From NCBI GenBank assembly GCA_028877195.1, contig JAPPIL010000131.1, forward strand, positions 1 to 5,303: 5,303 nt of DNA. The letters are read 5' to 3'. The notes below the pieces were generated by a model. It was not told the DNA's origin. It searched no databases and saw only the letters and a program-made list of their open reading frames with translations. The translations under genes and the position numbers were made by a program. This DNA comes from Pseudomonadota bacterium (GTDB lineage: Bacteria > Bdellovibrionota_B > Oligoflexia > Oligoflexales > JAPPIL01). Position 1 is the stretch's first letter. Every line of letters starts with the position of its first letter. Positions 1-5,303 of the stretch are shown here, piece after piece.

Positions 1-237
1 CGACAAAATAGTTTTTCTGACTCTGATAAACCAAGCATCTGTCTTGCGGACAAGCCAAGTAGGTATTGGCGCAAGCAACCGTATAGCAGCAAACATCGGT
101 GCTTGTGCCTATACAGCACCATGTATAGTCGTAAGACATATGTTGGTATTTATCAGAATCAGGAAAAATTATTTTCGCTTCGAGCGCTCGTGAGAACGAA
201 AAAATTTGTTCCTGATTCAAACCAGCATATGTCTTAA
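1..237 (+). CDS. Doubtful open frame running in from the left edge (possible 3' end of a convergent gene)
   Basis: Reading frame 1 of the plus strand is open from the first base to a TAA at 235-237, giving 78 codons with no start visible if the gene begins outside the window. The product would be rich in Ser, Lys, Arg and Tyr, and I recognise no domain or motif in it. An open frame of this length can occur by chance when all six frames are considered. The frame also runs through three copies of an inverted repeat and a 121-bp palindrome, which is unusual for coding DNA. If real, it would be the tail of a gene converging on oppC, with the 255-277 hairpin between the two stops. I consider it more likely to be non-coding. 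Confidence 0.15.
   Translation, partial: RQNSFSDSDKPSICLADKPSRYWRKQPYSSKHRCLCLYSTMYSRKTYVGIYQNQEKLFSLRALVRTKKFVPDSNQHMS
12..51 (+). repeat. Third, diverged copy of the palindrome arm
   Basis: This stretch matches the reverse complement of 130-168 at 33 aligned bases, with 3 mismatches and a few single- or double-base gaps. Shared blocks include TTTTTC, TCTGATAAA, CCAA and TGTCTT. It also matches the right arm of the palindrome (209-240) in direct orientation, through AAACCA, GCAT and TGTCTT. It is therefore a member of the same repeat family, lying about 80 bases from the palindrome. No function is recognised. Confidence 0.6.
68..109 (+). repeat. Small inverted repeat between repeat copies
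   Basis: GGCGCAAGC (68-76) can pair with GCTTGTGCC (101-109) as a 9-bp stem with one G-U wobble when read as plus-strand RNA; the loop is 24 bases. On the minus strand the wobble becomes a C-A mismatch. An overlapping alternative is GTATAG (81-86) with CTATAC (109-114). The stem sits inside the larger inverted pair formed by 12-48 and 130-168. This is structure only; I recognise no known RNA family. Confidence 0.35.
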
Positions 238-244
238 GACGATA
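124..244. repeat. 121-bp imperfect palindrome downstream of oppC
   Basis: The two halves are inverted copies that meet at a perfect centre, CGAGCGCTCG (181-190). The outer 24 bases of each arm (124-147 against 221-244) agree at 21 positions, including a shared TAAGACATATG. The inner block GAATCAGGAA (156-165) matches TTCCTGATTC (209-218) exactly. The left arm carries about six extra bases (near 148-155) relative to the right. The right arm also contains the small palindrome GTCTTAAGAC (231-240). Either strand would fold into a long hairpin. The size is similar to REP, ERIC or MITE-type elements of other bacteria, but the sequence is not one I recognise. It lies just after the opp operon, where it could stabilise the mRNA 3' end or block read-through. 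Confidence 0.75.
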
Positions 245-254
245 GGGGGGAGGT

Positions 255-277
255 GCGGAGGGGGGAACGCCCTCCGC
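255..277 (-). terminator. GC-rich hairpin after oppC, possible terminator
   Basis: GCGGAGGG (255-262) and CCCTCCGC (270-277) form a perfect 8-bp stem with a 7-base loop, starting 14 bases past the oppC stop in the direction of transcription. The bases that follow on the minus strand are C-rich (ACCTCCCCCC) and contain no U-run, so it is not a canonical intrinsic terminator. It may act as a 3'-end stabiliser. The C-rich, G-poor stretch after it could help Rho-dependent termination. Its position favours an end-of-operon role; the mechanism is inferred. Confidence 0.45.
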
Positions 278-291
278 AAACAAAACAAACA

Positions 292-1197
292 TCAATGTTG
301 ACTCACTTTCGGATCCAAGGCATCACGCAAACCGTCGCCGAGGAAGTTCAATGCCAGTAGTGTGAGCATCAATGTTAAGCTTGGGAAGACCAATGCCCAA
401 GGATGCTCCTCCATAATTTCCACTCCATCAGAGATTAGCGTTCCCCAACTTGACATCGGCTCTTGAACACCTAACCCCAAAAAACTTAAAAATGCTTCTT
501 CCAATATCAACGCAGGTATCGCTAACGTCGTGTAAACAATAACAGGCCCAAGGATATTAGGAATCATGTGGCGCATGATAATCATCAATCGCCCTACTCC
601 CATGCAGCGTGCCGCCTCAACAAATTCCATCTCCTTCAAGGAAATCACCTGCCCACGCACGATACGTGCCATCGTTAGCCACTGTATTGCCCCTAAAGCG
701 ATGAACAGCATGAAGATATTATGCCCAAACATCGTCAATAAAATTATTACCAAAATCATGAACGGTATCGCATACAGAATCTCCAAGAAACGCTGCATGT
801 AGTAGTCAACTTTGCCGCCAAAATAACCTGACACCGCACCATAGATTATGCCGATGACCAAACTGACAACGACCGCTAACAATCCTATCGCCAACGAGAT
901 CCGTGCCCCATACAGAGTGCGGGTAAAAATATCACGCCCCAGTTCATCCGTTCCAAACCAATGCTCGGAACTTGGCGCTACCGCCCCAAGCATCAAATCA
1001 GTCGCCTCATACGAATAACTCGTTAACATCGGCGCAAAAATTGCCATCAACGCTTGTATCAACAGATAAAAAATAGACAGCACCGCCATTTTGTTTTTCT
1101 TGAACCGATAAAAACTTTCAGTCCAAAGACTAGTGCCCTGCTCGGCTTGCTTCAACTCATCGATCGCAGTTGTGGCGGTTTTGGTCATCACACTCAT
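292..1197 (-). CDS. oppC: Oligopeptide ABC transporter, inner-membrane permease OppC
   Basis: OppC is one of two membrane subunits that form the peptide channel of the Opp importer; with OppB it receives peptide from OppA and is driven by OppD/OppF ATPases. The 301 residues nearly equal the E. coli length of 302. An OppC N-terminal region with a first membrane segment (about 38-58) is followed by the signature FGTDELGRDIFTR (81-93). Further membrane segments lie near 100-122, 142-175, 215-235 and 268-286. The cytoplasmic EAA loop, which docks the ATPase, is at about 194-214 (EAA, then G200 and P213). The C-terminus NFLGDGLRDALDPK (284-297) is typical of OppC. The ATG starts one base after the oppB TGA, and the only SD-like bases (AAGG) lie about 15 bases upstream, so translation is probably coupled to oppB. 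A second ATG at codon 4 is possible. No oppD follows; hairpins and repeats do. Confidence 0.96.
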   Translation of the reverse strand: MSVMTKTATTAIDELKQAEQGTSLWTESFYRFKKNKMAVLSIFYLLIQALMAIFAPMLTSYSYEATDLMLGAVAPSSEHWFGTDELGRDIFTRTLYGARISLAIGLLAVVVSLVIGIIYGAVSGYFGGKVDYYMQRFLEILYAIPFMILVIILLTMFGHNIFMLFIALGAIQWLTMARIVRGQVISLKEMEFVEAARCMGVGRLMIIMRHMIPNILGPVIVYTTLAIPALILEEAFLSFLGLGVQEPMSSWGTLISDGVEIMEEHPWALVFPSLTLMLTLLALNFLGDGLRDALDPKVSQH

Positions 1198-1198
1198 A

Positions 1199-2116
1199 TC
1201 AATCGTATCTAACCTTCGGGTTCAACAACGCATAAGCAACATCAACCACAACGTTGAGCAAGATAAGCATCACACCATAGACCAAGGTCGTGCCGATAAT
1301 CATGCCATAATCACGGTTGAACGCCGACTGAATAAAAAACCGTCCGATACCAGGAATATTGAAGACTGTTTCTACCACGAGAGAACCAGACAAGATACTC
1401 GCTGTCGCTGGCCCCAAAAAACTTACCGCGGGCAACACTCCGCCTTTAGCAGCATGGAGAAGAAATATCCGCCTCGCCGATAAACCTTTGGCTTTCGCAG
1501 TCTTGATGAAGTCTTGATTCAAAATATCCAAAAACCCAACCCGCACCAAACGCGAAAAATACGCGGCAAAGATCGTCCCTAAAGTCAAGGAAGGTAACAC
1601 CATGTCCTTCCACGTCTCCCACCCCGAAACGTTGAACCATCGCAGCTTGATGGCAAAAAGCAGCATCAACAGCGGCCCAATCATGAACGATGGCATACAT
1701 ACACCTAACAGCGAGAACCCCATTGAACCATAGTCGCGCAAAGTGTTTGGTTTCGTCGCCGCAAACATCCCTAACCCAAAACCCAAAATTATCGCATAAA
1801 TCAACCCACACAAGCCTAACTGCATCGTAACAGGCAAGGCTGTGGCGATCGCTTCATTGACCGAGAGGTTGGTATAACGGAACGACGGCCCCAAATCGCC
1901 CTGTAAAAGGTTCTTCATGTAGATCAAATACTGCATCGGCAACGGCTCATCAAAGCCAGCCTTTGCTTTCAAGTGTGCGAGTATTTCAGGTGAGACCGCC
2001 TTCTCACTATCAAACGGACTGCCAGGTGCTAACCGCACCAAAAAAAAGGTAATCGTCGCCAGCACCCATAGCACTGGGATAATACCTAACAATCTGCCGA
2101 TGATGTATTTAAGCAC
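1199..2116 (-). CDS. oppB: Oligopeptide ABC transporter, inner-membrane permease OppB
   Basis: OppB pairs with OppC to form the transmembrane path for oligopeptides. Using the GTG at 2114-2116 gives 305 residues starting MLKYIIGRLLGIIPVL, which lines up with the E. coli OppB N-terminus (MLKFILRRCLEAIP, 306 residues). The open frame extends ten codons further, to a GTG at 2144-2146 (315 residues), and is closed above that by an in-frame TAG. The longer form has no family counterpart and no SD; the shorter has only a weak purine patch (GGGA). Visible motifs are RLAPGSPF early on, DLGPSF, an EAA-like ATPase-docking loop (KTAKAKGLSARRIFLLHAAK, then G and P), VVETVFNIPGIG, and the terminal LLNPKVRY. 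About six hydrophobic membrane segments are seen. It lies between oppA and oppC, and its TGA is one base from the oppC ATG. The product assignment is firm; the start is less so. Confidence 0.95.
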   Translation of the reverse strand: MLKYIIGRLLGIIPVLWVLATITFFLVRLAPGSPFDSEKAVSPEILAHLKAKAGFDEPLPMQYLIYMKNLLQGDLGPSFRYTNLSVNEAIATALPVTMQLGLCGLIYAIILGFGLGMFAATKPNTLRDYGSMGFSLLGVCMPSFMIGPLLMLLFAIKLRWFNVSGWETWKDMVLPSLTLGTIFAAYFSRLVRVGFLDILNQDFIKTAKAKGLSARRIFLLHAAKGGVLPAVSFLGPATASILSGSLVVETVFNIPGIGRFFIQSAFNRDYGMIIGTTLVYGVMLILLNVVVDVAYALLNPKVRYD

Positions 2117-2118
2117 GC

Positions 2119-2146
2119 GTGTCCCGCTCGTGGCTATGCGGGACAC
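2119..2146 (-). promoter_or_regulatory. Hairpin in the oppA-oppB junction, abutting the oppB start
   Basis: Bases 2119-2127 (GTGTCCCGC) and 2138-2146 (GCGGGACAC) are perfect inverted copies, giving a 9-bp GC-rich stem with a 10-base loop in the opp mRNA. The stem ends two bases before the preferred oppB GTG and buries its weak GGGA ribosome site. With the alternative upstream GTG, the start codon itself would be the first three bases of the stem. No U-run follows, so it is not a normal terminator. Inference: it may protect the oppA 3' end or limit oppB translation, so that binding protein exceeds permease, as is common in such operons. Confidence 0.55.
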
Positions 2147-2179
2147 TATCTATAACAAGGGGCTTGTCATTCTCAAGCA

Positions 2180-3850
2180 CTACTTGGTCATCACATAATG
2201 TTTGAGTGGTAAACGATCAAACAAATTGCCGCGCCAAGGATGAAGCTTGCCTTTGTTATCAACAAGTTTAACTTTCGGTGAGACAAGTCTATTAGACACA
2301 TAGTAGTAAATCGGCATTACGACTGCCTCATCCAAAAGAATTGCTTCAGCTTTGTGGAAGTAATCCATGCGCTTCTTGTTATTAGACTCGGCAGCTGCCA
2401 GCTTGATATACTTGTCATGCTCAGGGTGAGCGAAACCAATCTCATTGTTGCCACCGCCCTCAACATGTAAATCCATAAATGTGTTCGGGTCTAAATAATC
2501 GCCAATCCAACCCCTCCGAGATATTTGAAACTTACCGCTACGAGTAGTGTTCAAGTATACCTTCCACTCTTGATTGAGCAGTTTGATCTGAACACCGAGA
2601 TGTTTCTTCCACATCTGCTGAATAGCAAGGGCAATCTTCTTGTGTCCCTCGCTGGTATTATACAGGAGTTCGATCTTTGGCATCCCCTTGCCATCTGGGA
2701 AACCTGCCTTCTTGAGCAGTGCTTTGGCTTTCGCAATATCGGCCTTGCTGACCGAAGTGTTGAGATATTTTTTCGGTTGATACTTGCCCTCAATCGGCGG
2801 CACAAAAGACCAGGCTGGAATCTGTCCACCCCGCGCCACTTTTTCGGCAATCAATGTGCGATCAACTGTCAACGATAATGCTTGCCGCACAAGCTTATTG
2901 TCCAGAGGCTTCGCTTTGGTATTAAATTGATAGTAGTAAGTGCCAAACATCGCCGAACGCCGAAAGGGGCTGGTCTTTGGATTCTTTTGCTTATCGCGCA
3001 TGTAAGTAGCAATCTTAACCGTTGGCAAGGTTGCAGTCATGTCCAACTGCCCTGCGGCAAAGGACTTTTCTTCCGTCTCGGCTTTTTCAATCGGCAAGAA
3101 GTAGGCCTCTTGGATTTTTACCTTGTCCTTATCCCAATAGTGCTCATTCGGCACAAGCTTGATATGCTGATTCAAACGCCACTCAACGAGTTTGAATGCG
3201 CCGTTGCCAACGATGTTGCCCTCCTTCGTCCACTTCTCCTTGTGTTTAGCGATAACATGCTTCGGCACAGGATACAGAGTGTGGAAAGCAACGATGTCTA
3301 AAAAATATGGAGTTGGTCGCTCAAGAGTAACGACAAGCGTGCGGTCGTCTTGTGCCACCACACCAATCTTGGTGTTGTCGGTGATTTTCTTTTTGTTAAA
3401 TGCCTCGCCATTCTTGATGTAATAAAGCTGATAGGCGTATTCGGAAGCGGTTTTCGGGTCAAGTGCCAGTCGCCACGAATAGACAAAATCATGAGCGGTT
3501 AGCTTTACGCCATCCGACCATTTGAGGTTTTTGCGCAACTTGAAGGTGTAGGTCAAACCGTCTTCAGAAATTTCCCATGATTCGGCGGCACCTGGGATTG
3601 TCTTCTCGGTCAGTGGGTCGCGACTGCATAGACCTTCAAAGATGTTATCCTCAATGTGTGATTCAGGCACACCAGTTGATAAGATAGGATCAAGCTCACG
3701 TGGTTCTGTTCCGTTGCCAATGCGGATAATTTGTTTGACCGCCTCCGCTTGTAACTGCAATGGCAACAGCATCAGTGCCACGGCTGTCAATAAGCCGAGC
3801 AAAAACGTTCTCACAAGCGTGCACGCCAGTGCATTCAATTTCTTACCCAT
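2180..3850 (-). CDS. oppA: Periplasmic oligopeptide-binding protein OppA
   Basis: OppA captures oligopeptides in the periplasm and delivers them to OppBC. It belongs to the SBP_bac_5 family; at 556 residues it is close to E. coli OppA (543). Residues 1-37 are a Sec signal peptide: a KK n-region, a hydrophobic core around 16-31, and cleavage probably after A35 or A37. The LAC at 8-10 lies before the core, so it is not a lipobox and the protein is soluble. Family motifs appear in order: EPRELDP (49-55), GVPESHIEDNIFEGL (60-74), WSDGVKLTAHDFVYSW (111-126), GNGAFKL (215-221) near the first hinge, VRQALSLTVDR (321-331) and RRGWIGDYLDPNTF (445-458). D451 in the last motif corresponds, as I align it, to the Asp that binds the peptide amino terminus in Salmonella OppA (D419). 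The ATG has a GGAG site 6 bases upstream. It leads the opp operon and probably has its own promoter. Confidence 0.96.
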   Translation of the reverse strand: MGKKLNALACTLVRTFLLGLLTAVALMLLPLQLQAEAVKQIIRIGNGTEPRELDPILSTGVPESHIEDNIFEGLCSRDPLTEKTIPGAAESWEISEDGLTYTFKLRKNLKWSDGVKLTAHDFVYSWRLALDPKTASEYAYQLYYIKNGEAFNKKKITDNTKIGVVAQDDRTLVVTLERPTPYFLDIVAFHTLYPVPKHVIAKHKEKWTKEGNIVGNGAFKLVEWRLNQHIKLVPNEHYWDKDKVKIQEAYFLPIEKAETEEKSFAAGQLDMTATLPTVKIATYMRDKQKNPKTSPFRRSAMFGTYYYQFNTKAKPLDNKLVRQALSLTVDRTLIAEKVARGGQIPAWSFVPPIEGKYQPKKYLNTSVSKADIAKAKALLKKAGFPDGKGMPKIELLYNTSEGHKKIALAIQQMWKKHLGVQIKLLNQEWKVYLNTTRSGKFQISRRGWIGDYLDPNTFMDLHVEGGGNNEIGFAHPEHDKYIKLAAAESNNKKRMDYFHKAEAILLDEAVVMPIYYYVSNRLVSPKVKLVDNKGKLHPWRGNLFDRLPLKHYVMTK

Positions 3851-3856
3851 ATGACA

Positions 3857-3860
3857 CTCC
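3857..3860 (-). promoter_or_regulatory. Shine-Dalgarno site of oppA
   Basis: GGAG on the minus strand lies six bases before the oppA ATG (3848-3850), ideal spacing. It fixes the start in front of the signal peptide. It is the only strong ribosome site in the window, in keeping with high OppA synthesis relative to OppB and OppC. Confidence 0.8.
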
Positions 3861-3888
3861 AGATTCAGTTCACGATTGATTGGAAACT

Positions 3889-3916
3889 ATTCTACTGTCT
3901 TTGTGGAATAATACAA
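3889..3916 (-). promoter_or_regulatory. Predicted sigma70-type promoter for oppABC
   Basis: In the 73-base gap upstream of oppA, the minus strand reads TTGTAT (3911-3916), a 16-base spacer, then TAGAAT (3889-3894). The -10 box matches the TATAAT consensus at 5 of 6 positions; the -35 box matches TTGACA at its first three positions. Transcription would start near 3882, leaving a leader of about 30 bases before the ATG. No terminator is visible between the DUF4301 stop and this site, so read-through from the upstream gene is also possible. This is a prediction by eye. Confidence 0.45.
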
Positions 3917-3923
3917 TTGAATA

Positions 3924-5240
3924 CTACAGACTTTTAACGCCCCAATCAGATAGACTCTTACCTTGTGCGTCGGTAATCACTTTATGCGGATTGAATACTG
4001 CCCGCGGCACTTCCACATACACGGAATTACAATGCTTGCTATTGCTCAAAGTTTCATACAGCAATGACTCGTGATAAATGACCTCTTCACCTTGATAAGT
4101 TTTTTTTGCTAACAACCAAAAGGGTGTATAGTCATAATCGGCTCGCAACTCACACGCTACAAACACGGGATTAAAGTGCGTGAACTGATGGGCTTGCGCA
4201 TCAGCTGCCGACATGTGCGGTGTCTCAAGACATATTTTTACCCGTTGCCCTTGCCAGCGGACAAAGGCTGGCACGCCACCTTTATCTTTGCCAGTGTTGC
4301 GCACTTGACCGAGGAGAGTCAACGGGCGTTGATATAAGCGTTGCAACGAATTTGTGCTTGTATCGGTGTGAAATAAATTCTGCATTAGATAATGCAGCGG
4401 TGTATCGGTGTTTTGTTTGCCAAAAAGCTTTGTGATAACTTCAGTTGCCACAGCATTGGCAGTCGCAAAGTTTTGTGTCGCAAGTGAGGTTCTTATTTTT
4501 TTTATTTGCTGAAAGAGCAGGTCATGCAACGATAGGAACGCTCGTGTTGTTTTGATAACTTCTACTCCTGTTCCCATCACATTATCAATGTTGCGAATGA
4601 ACAGCGAGTGCGCATCGGTCTGTAAGCGCTCAAACATGCCCGCCAAGACACCATGCCCGGCAGGGACGATAGATAAGGGCATAACCTCTTGACCATCAGG
4701 ATAAAAACGCAAGGTGCAAAATTCTTCGCTTTGTTCAAGGCAGTGGGCATTGACGTTGAATTTTGTGCCGCTGGGCACGATGTAAAACTGTTCAGCAAAT
4801 TCACCGATACTGCGATGCTCAATGTCCTTCATCTGCAAAAAGGTTGTGCCTTCCAATACGCAAGGGTAGAGCGCTTTACAGGTTGGCAAGTTCTTGCGCA
4901 ACGACTGCATTGGTGTTGGTGCAGTTAACCAAGACCGCAAGGCTGTGGGCATTGGACTGGCAAGCAAAGAGGGTAGAGTTTGTGTTCGTTGGGCAGCAGT
5001 TGGTTGCTCAAACAGTGGTTGCAGTGGGGCAAGATAACGGCTTGCCGCACCTGCCGCGGGCACAAACGTTGCAAAATTACGCACCGCGGCATGGGCGTTG
5101 TCCGCACTAGCAGGCAAGGTGAGTATTGCGCCATTGTCTAGCCGACAACTGTCCAGCACAGGAAATAGTGGGGGATTAGTGCCTGACTTGATACGTTGGC
5201 GATGGAGCTGTAAGGCATCAGTGTTTAGCATACTGTTCAT
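3924..5240 (-). CDS. DUF4301 family protein, nucleotidyltransferase-like
   Basis: This is an intact 438-residue protein that I assign to the uncharacterised DUF4301 family. Conserved family blocks in order are FVPAAGAASRY (59-69), CKALYPCVLEGTTF (121-134), VPAGHGVLAGMFERL (192-206), FIRNIDNV (214-221), GQVRNTGKDKGG (311-322), THFNPVFVACELR (354-366) and VYVEVPRAVFNPHKV (407-421). The Gly-rich GAASR loop, the following K-P pair (K122, P126), GHG (195-197) and the Asp of NIDN (D219) resemble in order the nucleotide- and metal-binding elements of GT-A-fold UDP-sugar pyrophosphorylases. A sugar-nucleotide role is therefore my inference. No signal peptide or membrane segment is seen, so it is probably cytoplasmic. 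The ATG at 5240 has no SD in the A-rich leader; an ATG at codon 4 is an alternative. Its promoter is lost in the G-run. It lies upstream of opp with no obvious functional link. Confidence 0.82.
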   Translation of the reverse strand: MNSMLNTDALQLHRQRIKSGTNPPLFPVLDSCRLDNGAILTLPASADNAHAAVRNFATFVPAAGAASRYLAPLQPLFEQPTAAQRTQTLPSLLASPMPTALRSWLTAPTPMQSLRKNLPTCKALYPCVLEGTTFLQMKDIEHRSIGEFAEQFYIVPSGTKFNVNAHCLEQSEEFCTLRFYPDGQEVMPLSIVPAGHGVLAGMFERLQTDAHSLFIRNIDNVMGTGVEVIKTTRAFLSLHDLLFQQIKKIRTSLATQNFATANAVATEVITKLFGKQNTDTPLHYLMQNLFHTDTSTNSLQRLYQRPLTLLGQVRNTGKDKGGVPAFVRWQGQRVKICLETPHMSAADAQAHQFTHFNPVFVACELRADYDYTPFWLLAKKTYQGEEVIYHESLLYETLSNSKHCNSVYVEVPRAVFNPHKVITDAQGKSLSDWGVKSL

Positions 5241-5254
5241 TTTTTGTTTTGTAT

Positions 5255-5303
<49 letters not shown>

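Noticed and set aside
1..96. Minus-strand frame from an ATG at 96 running off the left edge (32 codons), as a possible oppD start
   Set aside because: It has no Shine-Dalgarno site, does not resemble an OppD N-terminus, and overlaps the repeat copy.
124..244. Retron, CRISPR or integron attC interpretation of the palindrome
   Set aside because: No reverse transcriptase, Cas or integrase gene is near, there is no regular repeat-spacer pattern, and the attC GTTRRRY/RYYYAAC core sites are not seen.
1133..1483. 116-codon plus-strand frame opposite the oppB-oppC junction
   Set aside because: It lies entirely antisense to two clear permease genes, has no recognisable domain, and is explained by the codon use of the opposite strand.
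3160..3185. CTGATTCAAA inside oppA, resembling part of the repeat
   Set aside because: Only about ten bases match, within well-conserved OppA coding sequence (the LNQH region); it is a chance match.
2525..3301. Two plus-strand frames (117 and 139 codons) opposite oppA
   Set aside because: They are antisense to a well-conserved OppA and show no motif or ribosome site; they are shadow frames.
3821..3826. Lipobox-like LAC (residues 8-10) in OppA
   Set aside because: The Cys precedes the hydrophobic core of the signal peptide, so it cannot be the lipidated +1 residue; a Sec type I signal fits better.
4689..5110. Overlapping plus-strand frames opposite the DUF4301 gene
   Set aside because: The minus-strand frame carries the full series of DUF4301 motifs; the opposite frames have none.

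Overview
The window looks like the end portion of a draft bacterial contig of moderate GC content (my impression from reading; not computed). Four genes lie head to tail on the minus strand. In transcription order they are a DUF4301-family gene (5240 to 3924), oppA (3850 to 2180), oppB (2116, or possibly 2146, to 1199) and oppC (1197 to 292). OppA carries a Sec signal peptide without a lipobox, so it is a free periplasmic protein, which implies a Gram-negative cell. All three Opp proteins resemble the enterobacterial OppABC in length and in many local motifs. This suggests Pseudomonadota, probably Gammaproteobacteria; the genus cannot be named from what is here.

Right part (3924-5303): one intact gene of the uncharacterised DUF4301 family. 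Its motifs look like those of GT-A-fold sugar nucleotidyltransferases. Its upstream region is almost lost, because the sequence runs into 49 consecutive G at 5255-5303, most likely a sequencing or assembly artefact. The 73-base gap between this gene and oppA holds a good Shine-Dalgarno site and a plausible sigma70-type promoter, so opp probably has its own promoter.

Middle (292-3850): an oligopeptide importer. OppA captures peptides in the periplasm, and OppB and OppC form the channel through the inner membrane. oppB and oppC are separated by one base and are probably translationally coupled. oppA and oppB are separated by a GC-rich 9-bp hairpin that abuts the likely oppB start, a natural place to lower permease expression relative to binding protein. 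The ATPase genes oppD and oppF, which follow oppC in the classical operon, are not present.

Left part (1-291): no convincing gene. After the oppC stop come a GC-rich 8-bp hairpin, a 121-bp imperfect palindrome (124-244), and a third, diverged copy of the palindrome arm at 12-51. This is a small repeat cluster that marks the end of the opp transcript. It is the least explained sequence in the window. I found no complete novel defence or mobile system; the repeat cluster, the missing ATPases and the DUF4301 protein are the points worth follow-up.
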